Shown: positions 15,001 to 23,505, numbered from the stretch's first letter. The stretch: 64,000 nt of DNA from Henricia sp. BOLD:AAB3569 (GCA_037783545.1 JBBELK010000033.1:1-64000); one strand, 5' to 3'. Numbers and translations: made by a program. Notes: generated by a model from the letters alone, not told the origin.

Positions 15001-18000
15001 AACACAAGTGCAGCGTGTATGACTACTTTTTCTTACAAAATAAATAAACGCAAATTCCTTAATTTTAACAGCTGAAGTTTTAAAAATATATATGTGATTG
15101 CAATAAATGTGTATTGATCAGCGATGCCTCGTAAGGATCGCATGAAACGCTCCAAGCAACTGGAACTGGACAGATCGGCCTGCAGTAAATGCAGAAATTA
15201 AAGCTGGAATCGTTCCTGATCGGCTCTGGGCGAGTTCAAAAATCCGCTCAAATTTTATCGAAATTGGCCGTGGTCATCAACATGTACGTCATGTATTTAT
15301 GATAAATAATTTATTTTATAAATTTGACATCCGACCTGAGCAGATTCTGTCATTTGTGGACTATGTGAAAGGATTACCGTCCCGTAGCCTACGTGATTTT
15401 ACCTGTTGGTCGGTGGGTTTTCTCTCCGTGTACATGCCGTATCCGGCCGGTGCCCTGTTTCGTTTTGAGTCGGACGAGTTGTCTCGGCGGACGAGTTGTC
15501 TTGGGCGAACGTTTTGGGGACCGGCTATCCCGGGCACAGGTTGTCCCGGAGACGAGTTTCACGCAATATTTGGATTGTTTTCTGGTTTTTCTTATTCTGT
15601 TTAGTCCTAGGCCTATCTGAATTTTTGCTTTTCTAAAGTGAGGAAACGGTAGCTAATTTACTTAACTTACTAGGCCAATTTTAAAAAGATTATTTAGGCC
15701 TAATTTTTTATTTTTTTGGTGGTTATTAAATCGCAGTTGTGATTGGTCAATGACAAACATTAAAATGTGACTGTGTGTGTCACTGTTAATGTTTGTCTCT
15801 CAACTCTGGGTTTTTATTTTGCAAACTAATGGAATTGTCAGAGGTGGTATAAAAAAAAAACGGTTTCATAATTAAACTCTTTAAATTGAGTAAGAAAAAG
15901 TTGAACTACTGGTGAATGTTGTGTTCCTTTTCTTGAGTATGTGTTTATTAAAGGCATAGACACCTTTGGTTGTCATTTTGAGTAACTACAAATAGTGTCC
16001 AGGGCCTTTAAACTTGCGTTTTGTTAGCGAGAGCAAATCACTCTCCTTAATTCATTCTTTTGATTTAAGAAGAGCGATTTTAAAATCACTCTCCTTAATT
16101 CACCTTTTGATTTAAGGAGAGCGATGCACAGCTCTCCTCAGATTTATTAAAACGAAGGCCTGATGTTATCAAACTATTTGTAACCCTTTTTGGACCTACA
16201 TGTAAGTTATCTCTTCAGAACAACTTAAACTTATTTATTTTATTTTGTGACCAGGCAAAGGTATTTTCTGGAAAATATGGTCTGTGTTGCCAAAATGCCC
16301 CCTTTACTGTTGAAAGACTCGCATAGGATAAGAGAGAAATCATATGAGCTTATTGGACATTTAGATTTGAACCACTGTGCCCCATAGTGTACCTCATTAT
16401 GCCCCATAGAGCTGTACCTCATTATGCATGGAATTTTGTTGAATATCTGCACTAAAATATCTGTTCCCTGACAAACTTTGGGAACGTGGCTATAGGCGTG
16501 TTTCTATTGAGACCCATTTACCAGATATAATGCTGGAAAAGACGAAAAATGTGCTCAGTAGAAATAGGTCTTGTCCGCTATTTTCTGGTAAATGGGGGGA
16601 AGAATTTTCCCCGACAATTTTCCTTCTCGAGGAAGAAAAATGACGGGGAATTTATCCGGTAAGTGCCAATATAAATACGCACCGTTCGTCCGAGTGCGCA
16701 TACAGGGGAGAGAACATAAACATGTGACCGCACAATGACTGATCCAATACACGTGCTTGACCCCTGCATGTGACCTTTATCTGGCAACCTCACTAAGCGT
16801 GACAAAGGCCAGCAAGCTCAGTAGAAACTTCGCGTTACCCGCTATTTACCGGTAAATGGGTTTACCGGTAAAATTGCAGAACGTCAATAGAAACACCCTA
16901 TAAGATTGGTAGGAGAATAGAAGGAAATATTTCTCCGTACTATTTTAGACAGAGTGGGTTTCAATAGTGAGTTGACATTTAGTGAGTTGACATTTAGTGA
17001 GTTGACATTTAGTAAGTTGACATTTAGTAAGTTAATATTTTGAGACTTTGAGAAGAGTGATTGATTGACAAGATAGTCAGGCAGCTGATCTAAAGGATTA
17101 GTGGGGATTAAGTTTAATCTAATGGGTCTGATAGCTTGACTGATTAGATCCTCCAGGCAGAGATTATCTCGTTCATCTAGATTATCTTGCTTCATTGCCC
17201 TGCCTGATAACTGAGCACTTGGAAAACTGATTTTTGGTTTTCCCTGCTCGTTTTCCTTTTTGTTATTTTCTTTTTAACCTTACCACTACATGTCATCTAC
17301 TTTTTGAAACTTCAAAAGTCACTTCTGGCACGGATTGTTCTAAATGTTAAAAAAGGAAATAGCAATCTCCACAGAGATGTTAAATAAGTACATCTCTGTG
17401 TGTATTTTATCCCATGTTTCATGTTAGTTTCTTTTCTCATTTATGTTCTATCAAGTTGAAAATTCAGATTTGTCCACACTGTCTTGCTGCAACAGACTCT
17501 TATGGAGAGCGCATTTTTCTTTTAATTAAAAATGCGACAGTGGAATCACTATTAAAGATACCATGGGTGCATTTGAAGCTCTGTTCATGTCAGAACACAA
17601 GAACAGAGTTTGCAATGTCGTAAGAGATTTGCACTCCACACACTGGAGAGCGCATATAGAACAACATGATTAAAGATGTTAAAATGGATGTAAATAAACA
17701 AATACTCATCTGCTGTCTCACAATGTGGCCAGCGAGGGGATCGCGACGTTTCGACCGCAAAGCTGTAGGCCTTCATCAGGCGATGATGTAGACAGTTCGG
17801 TGTCTCCTTAAGTAGCTAACCGCGGGATCCACCGATGCCGTGCGGCGAGCCGTAATTGACAAATGGATGTTATTTGCCTATACACGATGCAGTATATCCA
17901 TTTTATACATTTTAAACATACCAAAAACTCACAGCATGCTCGGGTGGGACTCGTACCCATGGCCTCCTGCAATCTAGGCAGAAGTCTTAACTACTTAACC

Positions 18001-21000
18001 ACCGAGCATGCCGGTGCCGAATGGCTGGTTAAACCTTTCAGGTCAAACTCTTCAGAAGGAAGAATGGAATAAGTTTGTGGTTACTATTGACCACTCTCAC
18101 AGACACCATCTTCGTAGGAAAAATGCTACTGCGTATTAAACGCCATCAAGTACGCGCACGCACACCCTGGAAAAAGTTCCAAGCATGCGTGCGTGTTGCT
18201 AAAAATTTGTTCGAAATACGGCGCAACTGAAGCGCGTCATAAAAAATATTACGCTCAAAATCCTGATGCACTTGACAATTTGTAGGAAGTGACGTCATTT
18301 GAACGTGATCAATTGATTCTATGTAATCAGTCACACACTTTTGTTTTTACAAATTATTGAACTTTTAAATTCTTAAGTCTGAATTTTGTTATACAGGAGG
18401 ATAAAGCCGAGCTCAAGGCCCAATACTACCTCCTTGAGAAAGAGAAAAAAGCAGCTGAACTCAAGATGAGCTCCCGAGAGGCTCAAGAACAGGCTTACCT
18501 CGCCCAGATAGATCACCTCAAGTCAGAGGTACAGGATAAGAAAGGCAAGGATGCAGTCCCAAGGAGCTCCAAGGTAAGACTTGTAAGTAGTGGGAGCCTG
18601 AGGAACAAGCTTACTTAGCCCTGATAGACCACAAAAATGAGGCACAGCAAAATAAGGGATGTCATAAGACCTGTAGGAAAGTACACAAAATGGCGAAACG
18701 AGAAAAGGTTATCTTGATTAATACAAAATGGTGGGTTCAGCTAGGGTATGCTATCAGCGTCTAGGTCCCTAGCTGATCTTAAATGTAAAGTTTAAGACTG
18801 GCCAACCATACCTTTTTATTCCTTTAGTATGATTCTGTTAAATTTGTTAATTTTTGTGTCTTTCCTTTACAAACGCCTTTAATCACTCTAGCTAACCTGA
18901 GTAACCTAGAAAACCATGCAATCTCCATCGAGATGGTTTGGTCTTCAAGATGACTGATGATTTGTTGATTTTTATGCTTTCCCATTCCAAGCAGTCCGGT
19001 GCTAGTCAGAACCCGACGCCTTCAATCACTCTAGCTAAACTGAGTAACCTAGAAAACCCTGCAATCTCCATCGAGATGGTTTGGTCTTCAAGATTACTGA
19101 TGATTTGTTGATTTTTATGCTTTCCCATTCCAAGCAGTCCAGTGCTAGTCAGAACCCGACGCCTTCAATCACTCTAGCTAAACTGAGTAACCTAGAAAAC
19201 CCTGCAATCTCCATCGAGATGGTTTGGTCTTCAAGATTACTGATGATTTGTTGATTTTTATGTCTTCCCTTTCCAAGCAGTCCGGTGCTAGTCAGAACCC
19301 GACACCTTCAATCACTCTAGCTGAACTGAGTAACCTAGAAAACCCTGCAATCTCCATCGAGATGGTTTGGTCTTCAAGATTACTGATGATTTGTTGATTT
19401 TTATGTCTTCCCTTTCCAAGCAGTCCGGTGCTAGTCAGAACCCGACACCTTCAATCACTCTAGCTAACCTGAGTAACCTAGAAAACCCTGCAATCTCCAT
19501 CGAGATGGTTTGGTCTTCAAGATTACTGATGATTTGTTGATTTTTATGCTTTCCCATTCCAAGCAGTCCGGTGCTAGTCAGAACCCGACGCCTTCAATCA
19601 CTCTAGCTGAACTGAGTAACCTAGAAAACCCTGCAATCTCCATCGAGATGGTTTGGTCTTCAAGATTACTGATGATTTGTTGATTTTTATGTCTTCCCTT
19701 TCCAAGCAGTCCGGTGCTAGTCAGAACCCGACACCTTCAATCACTCTAGCTGAACTGAGTAACCTAGAAAACCCTGCAATCTCCATCGAGATGGTTTGGT
19801 CTTCAAGATTACTGATGATTTGTTGATTTTTATGTCTTCCCTTTCCAAGCAGTCCGGTGCTAGTCAGAACCCGACACCTTCAATCACTCTAGCTAAACTG
19901 AGTAACCTAGAAAACCCTGCAATCTCCATCGAGATGGTTTGGTCTTCAAGATTACTGATGATTTGTTGATTTTTATGTCTTCCCTTTCCAAGCAGTCCGG
20001 TGCTAGTCAGAACCCGACACCTTCAATCACTCTAGCTAAACTGAGTAACCTAGAAAACCCTGCAATCTCCATCGAGATGGTTTGGTCTTCAAGATTACTG
20101 ATGATTTGTTGATTTCTATGCTTTCCCTTTCCAAGCAGTCCGGTGCTAGTCAGAACCCGACGCCTTCAATCACTCTAGCTGAACTGAGTAACCTAGAAAA
20201 CCCTGCAATCTCCATTGATACGGTGGAGATGGTACGACGAGAGAAGAAACTCAGAGCCAAGATTCATGAGCTCATGGCGACGATTGAGAAGCTTCAGAGG
20301 AGCTCAGAGTTAAGACATCAGCAATCGGCGGAGTTTATTGCTGACCTCAAGAGAGCAAATAGGTGTGTTAAGAGTACAAGTCAAAGTCAAATCTAAGAAA
20401 AACCATAACTCCCCAATTCTCATATCAATTAAGTCACAAACTGGAACAAAACCATTCCATTATACACATAAGACCCATTGAATTAACGATGACCATGGCC
20501 GTGTTCCACTTACACGGAGATTGCTAATGTTTCCAACATTTGCCAATTGAGCTCGTGCCAATGACGTCATTTTGGAATTCAAATAATGCCGCGTCGTTGT
20601 GGAAGCCATGTGCGTGCGCGTTATGTGTGTCCATAGCGTGCGTAACGCGCAATGCTAAGGCTCCCATTGGTGAATTAAACCGCGTTACGCCCACCAGAGA
20701 GACACACAACGCGCACGCACATCACTTCCACAATGACTCAGCATTATTTGACTCCCAAAATGGCGTATTTGCACGTGTTCGAAGGGGGTCAATAGCTGGT
20801 ACCCAACTTTGGGTACCATTTGCTGGTAACCAGTGGCAAACATTAGCAAAGTTCATGTGTGTGGAACGCTGTGAAATTACAGGTAAAAGTGTTAATCAAA
20901 CATTTAAAGATCACAACCTTAACAATTGTTTGTCACTTCTTGCTCTTTTTTAGCAGTAGTGTACATGAGAGGTGAATTAAATGTTGGAGTATTTGCTGCT

Positions 21001-21796
21001 ATTACAGTGCTCTAGTAAGAGGTATATTGAATATTTGAATTTTTCCTCATATTTATTACAGTGCCCTGGTGACAGCGTATGACAAAGCTAAAAAGAAGCA
21101 TCAGAACCGATTGAAGAAGCTTGAATCACAGATGATGGCCATGGTGGAGAGACACGACACACAGGTTAGTTGGTTGGTTTGTTTCACTGTCTGTGTCTGT
21201 TTGTTTTTTTGTCTGTCTTGAGACACTAATCCAAGAAACCCCAGAACCGACTCAAGAAACTAGAATCACAGATGATGGCCATGGTGGAGAGACATAACAC
21301 ACCAGTTGGTTAAAATTTAAACCAAAATAAAAGGAAAGATGAATTTTGGATTACTGTTGTCGTTCAGGGTAAAAGTTGCTGTGAGAGGTTAGTGTCCTAA
21401 AGTGGAATTCATAACACTACCACTGTTCCTTTCGCATCTCCGTAAGCTCGGTTCATACTTCACGCGAAAGCGAATTTGACATCGCACTGCAAATTCGCAG
21501 AAAGTGTAACTAGTTTCAATTAATTTGAGCGAATGAAACAAACGACAACAATAAGTAGTTGTGGACCACAAGTTTTCACAGAGTATTGTGTAGTAATCAT
21601 GTGTGACATCCAAACTAGTATATGAGGAAACACTTTACGTCCATTTCTCAATCATGCAATTTTCTCGTTTCTCCTCCCCCCCCCCCCCCCCCCCCCCCCC
21701 CCTTCCCTCCAGGTTCGAATGTTAAAGCAGAGAATAGCTTTACTGGAGGATGAAAACCAGGCTTCAAGACCCCCTCATAACGAGACTTCACTCTAA
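2908..21796 (+). CDS. MCC: MCC orthologue, 3' part (12 visible coding exons)
   Basis: Spliced exons: 2908-3014, 5439-5608, 5896-6162, 7994-8326, 8836-8964, 9568-9838, 10651-10852, 12059-12293, 18397-18573, 20139-20362, 21062-21164, 21713-21796. All introns are GT/AG, frames join, and the product is 766 residues plus stop; the usual vertebrate length is about 829, so roughly 100 N-terminal residues lie left of the window. Recognised by family blocks such as LEECKSNADRLTLLTGKYE, QRLRDYIQQLKND, REAQEQAYLAQIDHLKSE and the C-terminal ETSL, a class I PDZ ligand. MCC proteins are long coiled-coil scaffolds; the vertebrate protein binds the polarity protein Scribble and is linked to Wnt/beta-catenin signalling, cell migration and cell-cycle control. 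Gene family is certain; function in this species is inferred from orthology. Two exons border large tandem arrays made from their own sequence, and two have decayed duplicates. Confidence 0.93.
3285..3671. mobile_element. 387-base MITE with TA target duplication
   Basis: Inverted ends aaggggaattacacccaaga, about 27 bases, with TA on both sides (3283-3284, 3672-3673). It sits inside a CCCTT-rich tract that continues on both sides (3150-3280 and 3674-3850). A related half copy is at 55936-56078. Confidence 0.8.
4622..5054. mobile_element. Foldback MITE, family A, full copy
   Basis: Two arms of about 200 bases in inverted orientation, ends agtctttccacggtaaaggg. A degraded half copy follows at 5072-5205. 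Other members: 14134-14408 plus 16163-16321 (split), and 53199-53421 (half). Confidence 0.85.
5439..5608 (+). CDS. MCC: MCC visible exon 2
   Basis: Preceded by a long T tract and ccag, followed by gtgagt; ends on a full codon. The product CNDLSAELSRVVGELE matches the segment after the acidic linker of vertebrate MCC and is predicted helical. Confidence 0.88.
5896..6162 (+). CDS. MCC: MCC visible exon 3
   Basis: 89 whole codons between ctttccag and gtaggt. The first half is a His/Pro/Gln-rich linker; the second half is a heptad-type coiled coil ending IREERDRLRKK, nearly identical to vertebrate MCC. Confidence 0.9.
6215..6466. mobile_element. MITE, family B (ends gaattcacactgac)
   Basis: Inverted ends gaattcacactgaccg and cggtgtgattccacc. 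It shares the internal word aaaatcacagaat with partial copies at 42140-42356 and 49896-50560. Confidence 0.7.
6516..6885. mobile_element. TTAA-flanked MITE, family C copy 1
   Basis: 370 bases between TTAA (6512-6515) and TTAA (6886-6889); inverted ends aggccctttgtatcatttgc. The second copy, inverted, lies at 49226-49556. The TTAA duplication suggests piggyBac-type mobilisation. Confidence 0.8.
7138..7890 (+). repeat. 101-113 base minisatellite in MCC intron
   Basis: Seven copies (anchor ggccttgacattaacc at about 7140, 7241, 7350, 7451, 7564, 7673, 7782; spacings 101, 109, 101, 113, 109, 109). Units are rich in GGCC and TTGGCC. Two diverged units in reverse orientation sit in MCM6 intron 6 at 47858-48065. 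Confidence 0.92.
7994..8326 (+). CDS. MCC: MCC visible exon 4
   Basis: 111 whole codons between cacacag and gtaagt. Low-complexity Gln/Ser/Pro-rich, with the conserved islands INPSTGELS and AKVAERVRLK. It follows a 101-113 base minisatellite in the preceding intron. Confidence 0.88.
8676..8806 (-). mobile_element. tRNA-SINE, truncated copy
   Basis: Minus-strand tail (aattagggt, tttgcccttgcccgacgta, actcggtgctttcccgaga) and the start of the tRNA-like head (catagcgtgctcggtg). Same family as 22165-22345. Confidence 0.75.
8836..8964 (+). CDS. MCC: MCC visible exon 5
   Basis: 43 whole codons between ttttttcag and gtaatt, encoding VAEHLAQSLQECSSVQEI and HGLAIPESKAREIE, closely matching vertebrate MCC. 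A decayed partial copy lies about 165 bases downstream (9069-9137). Confidence 0.9.
9069..9137 (+). pseudogene. MCC: Decayed duplicate of MCC visible exon 5
   Basis: Conceptually reads QEILQILGSHGRAIPESKDREI against the true exon QEILQTLGSHGLAIPESKAREI. There is no acceptor at the exon start and no GT donor after the matching end, so it is a non-spliced relic of a local tandem duplication. Confidence 0.8.
9364..9505. mobile_element. Hairpin MITE, family D
   Basis: Inverted segments gaatagctgccatcttg and caagatggcag around a core with atgcatgtcctca. A better-preserved copy is at 34735-34881 and a partial one at 61630-61755. Confidence 0.7.
9568..9838 (+). CDS. MCC: MCC visible exon 6 (core conserved block)
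   Basis: Acceptor tctatag, donor gtaagg; leaves with one base of a codon. Encodes ERLNSKIEHLRSQNDLLQL, LEECKSNADRLTLLTGKYE and the segment ending CRAAGVGG. This is the diagnostic block shared by MCC and USHBP1-type proteins. Confidence 0.94.
9964..10422. mobile_element. Harbinger-like MITE with TTA duplication
   Basis: 459 bases, ends ggccggggtca and tgaccccggcc, flanked by TTA (9961-9963 and 10423-10425). The inside is a palindrome-rich series of tgatacgattgtaat-like words. A TTA duplication is typical of PIF/Harbinger. Confidence 0.8.
10651..10852 (+). CDS. MCC: MCC visible exon 7
   Basis: Acceptor ttctgtgtag, donor gtacgt; enters in phase 1 and leaves after two bases. Encodes MMLKRVHENRKAAENMAKAL and QPWEDVSSHSHT, as in vertebrate MCC. 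The 3' part of the exon plus donor is repeated five more times downstream. Confidence 0.9.
10853..11683 (+). repeat. Tandem array derived from MCC visible exon 7
   Basis: Five extra units, spaced 174, 169, 169 and 169 bases (anchor word catagaaac at 10886, 11060, 11229, 11398, 11567). Each unit carries the 3' part of exon 7, the gtacgt donor and about 40 bases of intron. No copy has an acceptor in front of its exon part. Copies differ by few substitutions; the last is cut at about 11683. Confidence 0.92.
12059..12293 (+). CDS. MCC: MCC visible exon 8
   Basis: Acceptor gaccacag, donor gtgagg. Enters with one base, completing Ser, then a Ser/Thr run and TKEDEQRLRDYIQQLKND, SVHIDPMSQEVK and QRLDLENAVMMQEI. 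Strongly conserved coiled coil. Confidence 0.92.
12611..13039 (-). mobile_element. tRNA-SINE copy interrupted by a MITE
   Basis: SINE parts 12611-12648 and 12962-13039 are contiguous once the 313-base element between them and one TTA are removed. Tail words tgttaattag and tttgcccttacctgacat mark the family. Confidence 0.75.
12649..12961. mobile_element. TTA-flanked MITE inside the SINE
   Basis: Inverted ends ggccaaacaaaataaatggt, extending about 35 bases; TTA at 12646-12648 and 12962-12964. Harbinger-like. Confidence 0.85.
13844..13965. mobile_element. 122-base hAT-like MITE
   Basis: Ends CACTGACCTATAAACATGG and its inverse, with an 8-base duplication GGCCTGAT at 13836-13843 and 13966-13973, the size expected for hAT elements. 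Confidence 0.85.
14134..16321. mobile_element. Family A foldback, split by a later insertion
   Basis: Left arm 14134-14408 and right arm 16163-16321 match the two halves of the copy at 4622-5054. The element at 14415-16162 separates them. Confidence 0.85.
14415..16162. mobile_element. 1.75 kb hAT-like insertion with CAGGCCTTC ends
   Basis: Begins caggccttcattttaa and ends ttaaaacgaaggcctg, flanked by ATGTTA (14409-14414, 16163-16168). Subterminal parts repeat ggagagcgat words. No transposase recognised; a short reading frame at 15124 starts MPRKDRMKRSK and stops after 23 residues. Confidence 0.8.
16491..16903. mobile_element. 0.4 kb TIR element
   Basis: Ends tataggcgtgtttctattga and tcaatagaaacaccctata. 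Inside it has inverted blocks rich in ggtaaatgggg. Confidence 0.8.
16964..17036 (+). repeat. 16-base tandem repeat
   Basis: About 4.5 copies of agtgagttgacattt with the last units changed to agtaagttgacattt. Confidence 0.9.
17740..17784 (-). ncRNA. Hammerhead-ribozyme-like motif
   Basis: On the minus strand: ATCGC, then core CTGATGA, an imperfect stem II (aGGCC...GGTC, 11-base loop), GAAAC, cleavage triplet GTC, then GCGAT, which pairs exactly with ATCGC as stem I. Stem III would be the 2-bp AC/GT type seen in ribozymes of Penelope-like retroelements, which act as dimers. One extra A after the core is a deviation. No reverse transcriptase remains nearby. Confidence 0.5.
17925..18012 (-). mobile_element. 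tRNA-SINE head
   Basis: The minus strand reads gctcggtggttaagtag (A-box region) and tacgagtcccacccgagc (B-box). It looks like a tRNA but has the SINE consensus and no good acceptor stem. Confidence 0.75.
18397..18573 (+). CDS. MCC: MCC visible exon 9
   Basis: 59 whole codons between atacag and gtaaga: AELKAQYYLLEKEKKAAELK and REAQEQAYLAQIDHLKSE. Coiled coil nearly identical to vertebrate MCC. Confidence 0.93.
18866..20138 (+). repeat. Tandem array derived from the 5' edge of MCC visible exon 10
   Basis: Eight units of about 143 bases (anchor gtgctagtcag at about 18999, 19142, 19285, 19427, 19570, 19713, 19856, 19999) plus a partial upstream piece, all before the true exon at 20139. Each unit has a pyrimidine tract, an AG acceptor and the first 22 or so codons of exon 10, then diverges into a sequence that reaches a TGA. 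Polarity is opposite to the other arrays: copies lie upstream and multiply the acceptor. Confidence 0.92.
20139..20362 (+). CDS. MCC: MCC visible exon 10
   Basis: Acceptor ttccaagcag, donor gtgtgt; leaves after two bases. Of nine look-alike acceptor segments only this one continues into VRREKKLRAKIHELMATIEK and RHQQSAEFIADLKRAN, which match vertebrate MCC, so it is taken as the real exon. Confidence 0.9.
20498..20873. mobile_element. Foldback MITE in MCC intron
   Basis: Ends gccgtgttccac and gtgtggaacgctgtg, with inverted blocks tgcgtgcgcgttatgtgtgtc and gacacacaacgcgcacgcac flanking a short centre. Confidence 0.75.
21062..21164 (+). CDS. MCC: MCC visible exon 11
   Basis: Acceptor tttattacag, donor gttagt; enters with one base. 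Encodes ALVTAYDKAKKKHQN and KKLESQMMAMVERHDTQ, almost identical to vertebrate MCC. Confidence 0.93.
21241..21302 (+). pseudogene. MCC: Decayed duplicate of MCC visible exon 11
   Basis: Repeats the segment for QNRLKKLESQMMAMVERH about 141 bases downstream of the true one. It lacks an acceptor and its end (caccagttgg) has no matching donor, so it is unlikely to be spliced. Confidence 0.8.
21676..21702 (+). repeat. 27-base poly-C tract forming the last MCC acceptor pyrimidine tract
   Basis: An uninterrupted run of 27 C lies 10 bases before the AG (21711-21712) of the final MCC exon, so it acts as the polypyrimidine tract. The run is likely length-polymorphic. Confidence 0.85.
21713..21796 (+). 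CDS. MCC: MCC terminal coding exon (visible exon 12)
   Basis: 27 codons plus TAA: begins VRMLKQRIALLEDENQ and ends HNETSL. The final ETSL fits a class I PDZ ligand (Thr at -2, Leu at 0), the site by which vertebrate MCC binds PDZ partners. Confidence 0.95.
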   Translation, partial: VRMLKQRIALLEDENQASRPPHNETSL

Positions 21797-22077
21797 GGAC
21801 GCCTTCATTGCCAAAGACTGTTATCCCATCCCACCTTGAACTATTTGCCTACATAAGAAGACCATGCAAGACAATCTTCTTATCGCTGGTGTGTGCCTGG
21901 AGCAAGTTATGCAATGGTGCTCGTAAGACAATCTATAGTCGGCCTTACATCTTGGGTTAAAAACTACAAGCAGTCACCTGTACAGAATGTAAAGGACTGC
22001 ATCGTTATATGTTCATCTGTTTGGCTTCAATCAGGATTCTACGTCATGAAAAAAACATGAGAGAATGCGATTTGGCT

Positions 22078-22157
22078 TGCATCAGGGAGAATGAATATTA
22101 ATTAGGGTCTGTTTTGCCCTAACTGACGTAACTTAATTAGCACTGTAAATGATTCGA
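22078..22157 (-). mobile_element. tRNA-SINE tail
   Basis: gaatattaattagggt and ttgccctaactgacgtaa are the family tail in minus orientation, directly before a plus-oriented copy. Confidence 0.7.
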
Positions 22158-22164
22158 ACGGGCT

Positions 22165-22345
22165 GCTCAACACCGGCCAGCTCGGTGGACGAGTGGTTAA
22201 GATGTCTGCCTAGTATGCAGGAGATCGTGGATTCGAGTCCCACCTGAGAACACTATGAAGTTTTTTTAATAGTGTCCGGGGGAAGCACTGTGTAGTGCTA
22301 TAATAAACCAAGTTACGTCGGTTAGGGCATAACAAACCCTAATTA
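22165..22345 (+). mobile_element. tRNA-SINE, near-complete copy
   Basis: tRNA-like head: gctcggtggacgagtggtta (A-box) and gattcgagtcccacctgag (B-box); then the tail with tcatagtgtc-like hairpin, gggaagcactg, tacgtcggttagggc and aaccctaattaa. This is the best reference copy of the family in the window. Confidence 0.85.
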
Positions 22346-23278
22346 ATGAAAAAACATGTTAGGGGTAGAGCACTCCAGCCTTGATTTTGTCAGAATTTCA
22401 AAGGACACCGAGGCCAACTGGCCAAATTTCATGGAGCCTGCGTCAGTCAGAACTACCTCACTTTGGTGGAAACTGAGGACTTTTATTGCAAAATCAGATA
22501 ATTGCAAAATTTGAATAGTTTATCAATTTTTGGCAAGATTTGACTAGGAATGTTCTTGACCTGTTCACAGTCGATTTTCAACATTGTTGGCATTTTGTGA
22601 CAGTGCCTGATGATGTGCAATCCACGTCTGACTTCACGGGGAAATATTTTAGCATTGGAGAAGAAAAAAAAGGAAAATGAAATTGCAATTTTGGAATGCC
22701 TTGCAAAAATAGAGCCTTTAGGGGCAATTGGTCTGTCAATTGTTTTGTCCCAATGTGTCGGGTCTGAATAGACACCTTGTGTTTCCATCGTCACATTATT
22801 AAACATGCTCACAGACATGGCCGCCGATGCAAATTGTTTATTGTATGTAAATGACACAATCAGCATTGTATACATGTACATATCAGGAATTGTAGATACA
22901 GGGCAGTGAGTGGTGCATGGACATTGAGGTAAAAAGGGAAGTGAAAAGGAGATTAAGGTTTTGCTGACATATTTGTATGGGGTAAAACTCCAAGTTGCTC
23001 CAAGGTCTGATTTCGTGACCACAACCAGTAACTGCAGAGTCAACCAGTGGTCAGCTTTGGCCATCTGCAAATTAAGCCATTCATTATGATTTACTGAACC
23101 AGTAGAAATGTTTCGGGTTTGCGTCTTGAAAATGGGCCATTATATAATATGCTGTTATAATGAAGCTAGTATAAAAGATGGTAATGCAAGTAAATGCAGG
23201 ACTTTGTTAGACAGAGTAAGCGAGCTTATCAGTCAAAATGCCGTCAGCCTTTTAAAAAGAACAAAAATGCTGACTTAA

Positions 23279-23505
23279 AGATGAAGACTCGTCGATGCAC
23301 GACGAGCTAATTCGTGCCACGAAATTCACCAAGCTTCATACCTTGCCCGAGCTCTTACGATCCCGGAGGGGATTGCGTACGTGTACGTGTGTTTGTATGT
23401 ACGTACGTAAACCAATGAACCTGTACCTTCCGGGATCGTAACAGCTGGAGCGCGGTGAATGTCGTAGCAAAAATTAGTTCCTCGCGCATTGACGAGCCTG
23501 CGTCT
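23279..23505. mobile_element. TTAA hairpin family E, diverged copy
   Basis: Flanked by TTAA (23275-23278 and 23506-23509); ends agatgaagactcgtc and gacgagcctgcgtct. The centre carries an inverted cgatcccgga pair. Confidence 0.65.

Larger units (their letters stand above)
12294..18396. other. MCC intron, transposon-filled
   Basis: 6.1 kb. Contains a SINE split by a MITE (12611-13039), a piece of the 58096-type MITE (13258-13365), a hAT-like MITE (13844-13965), a split foldback with a 1.75 kb insertion (14134-16321), a 0.4 kb TIR element (16491-16903), a 16-base tandem repeat (16964-17036), a hammerhead-like motif (17740-17784) and a SINE head (17925-18012). Confidence 0.75.

Noticed and set aside
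14654..15075. Overlapping 84-136 residue frames on both strands in the 1.75 kb insertion
   Set aside because: No transposase motif, no codon bias, both strands open by chance.
17925..18012. Possible tRNA gene on the minus strand
   Set aside because: A- and B-box are present, but the acceptor stem does not pair and the same sequence recurs with a common tail in other SINE copies.
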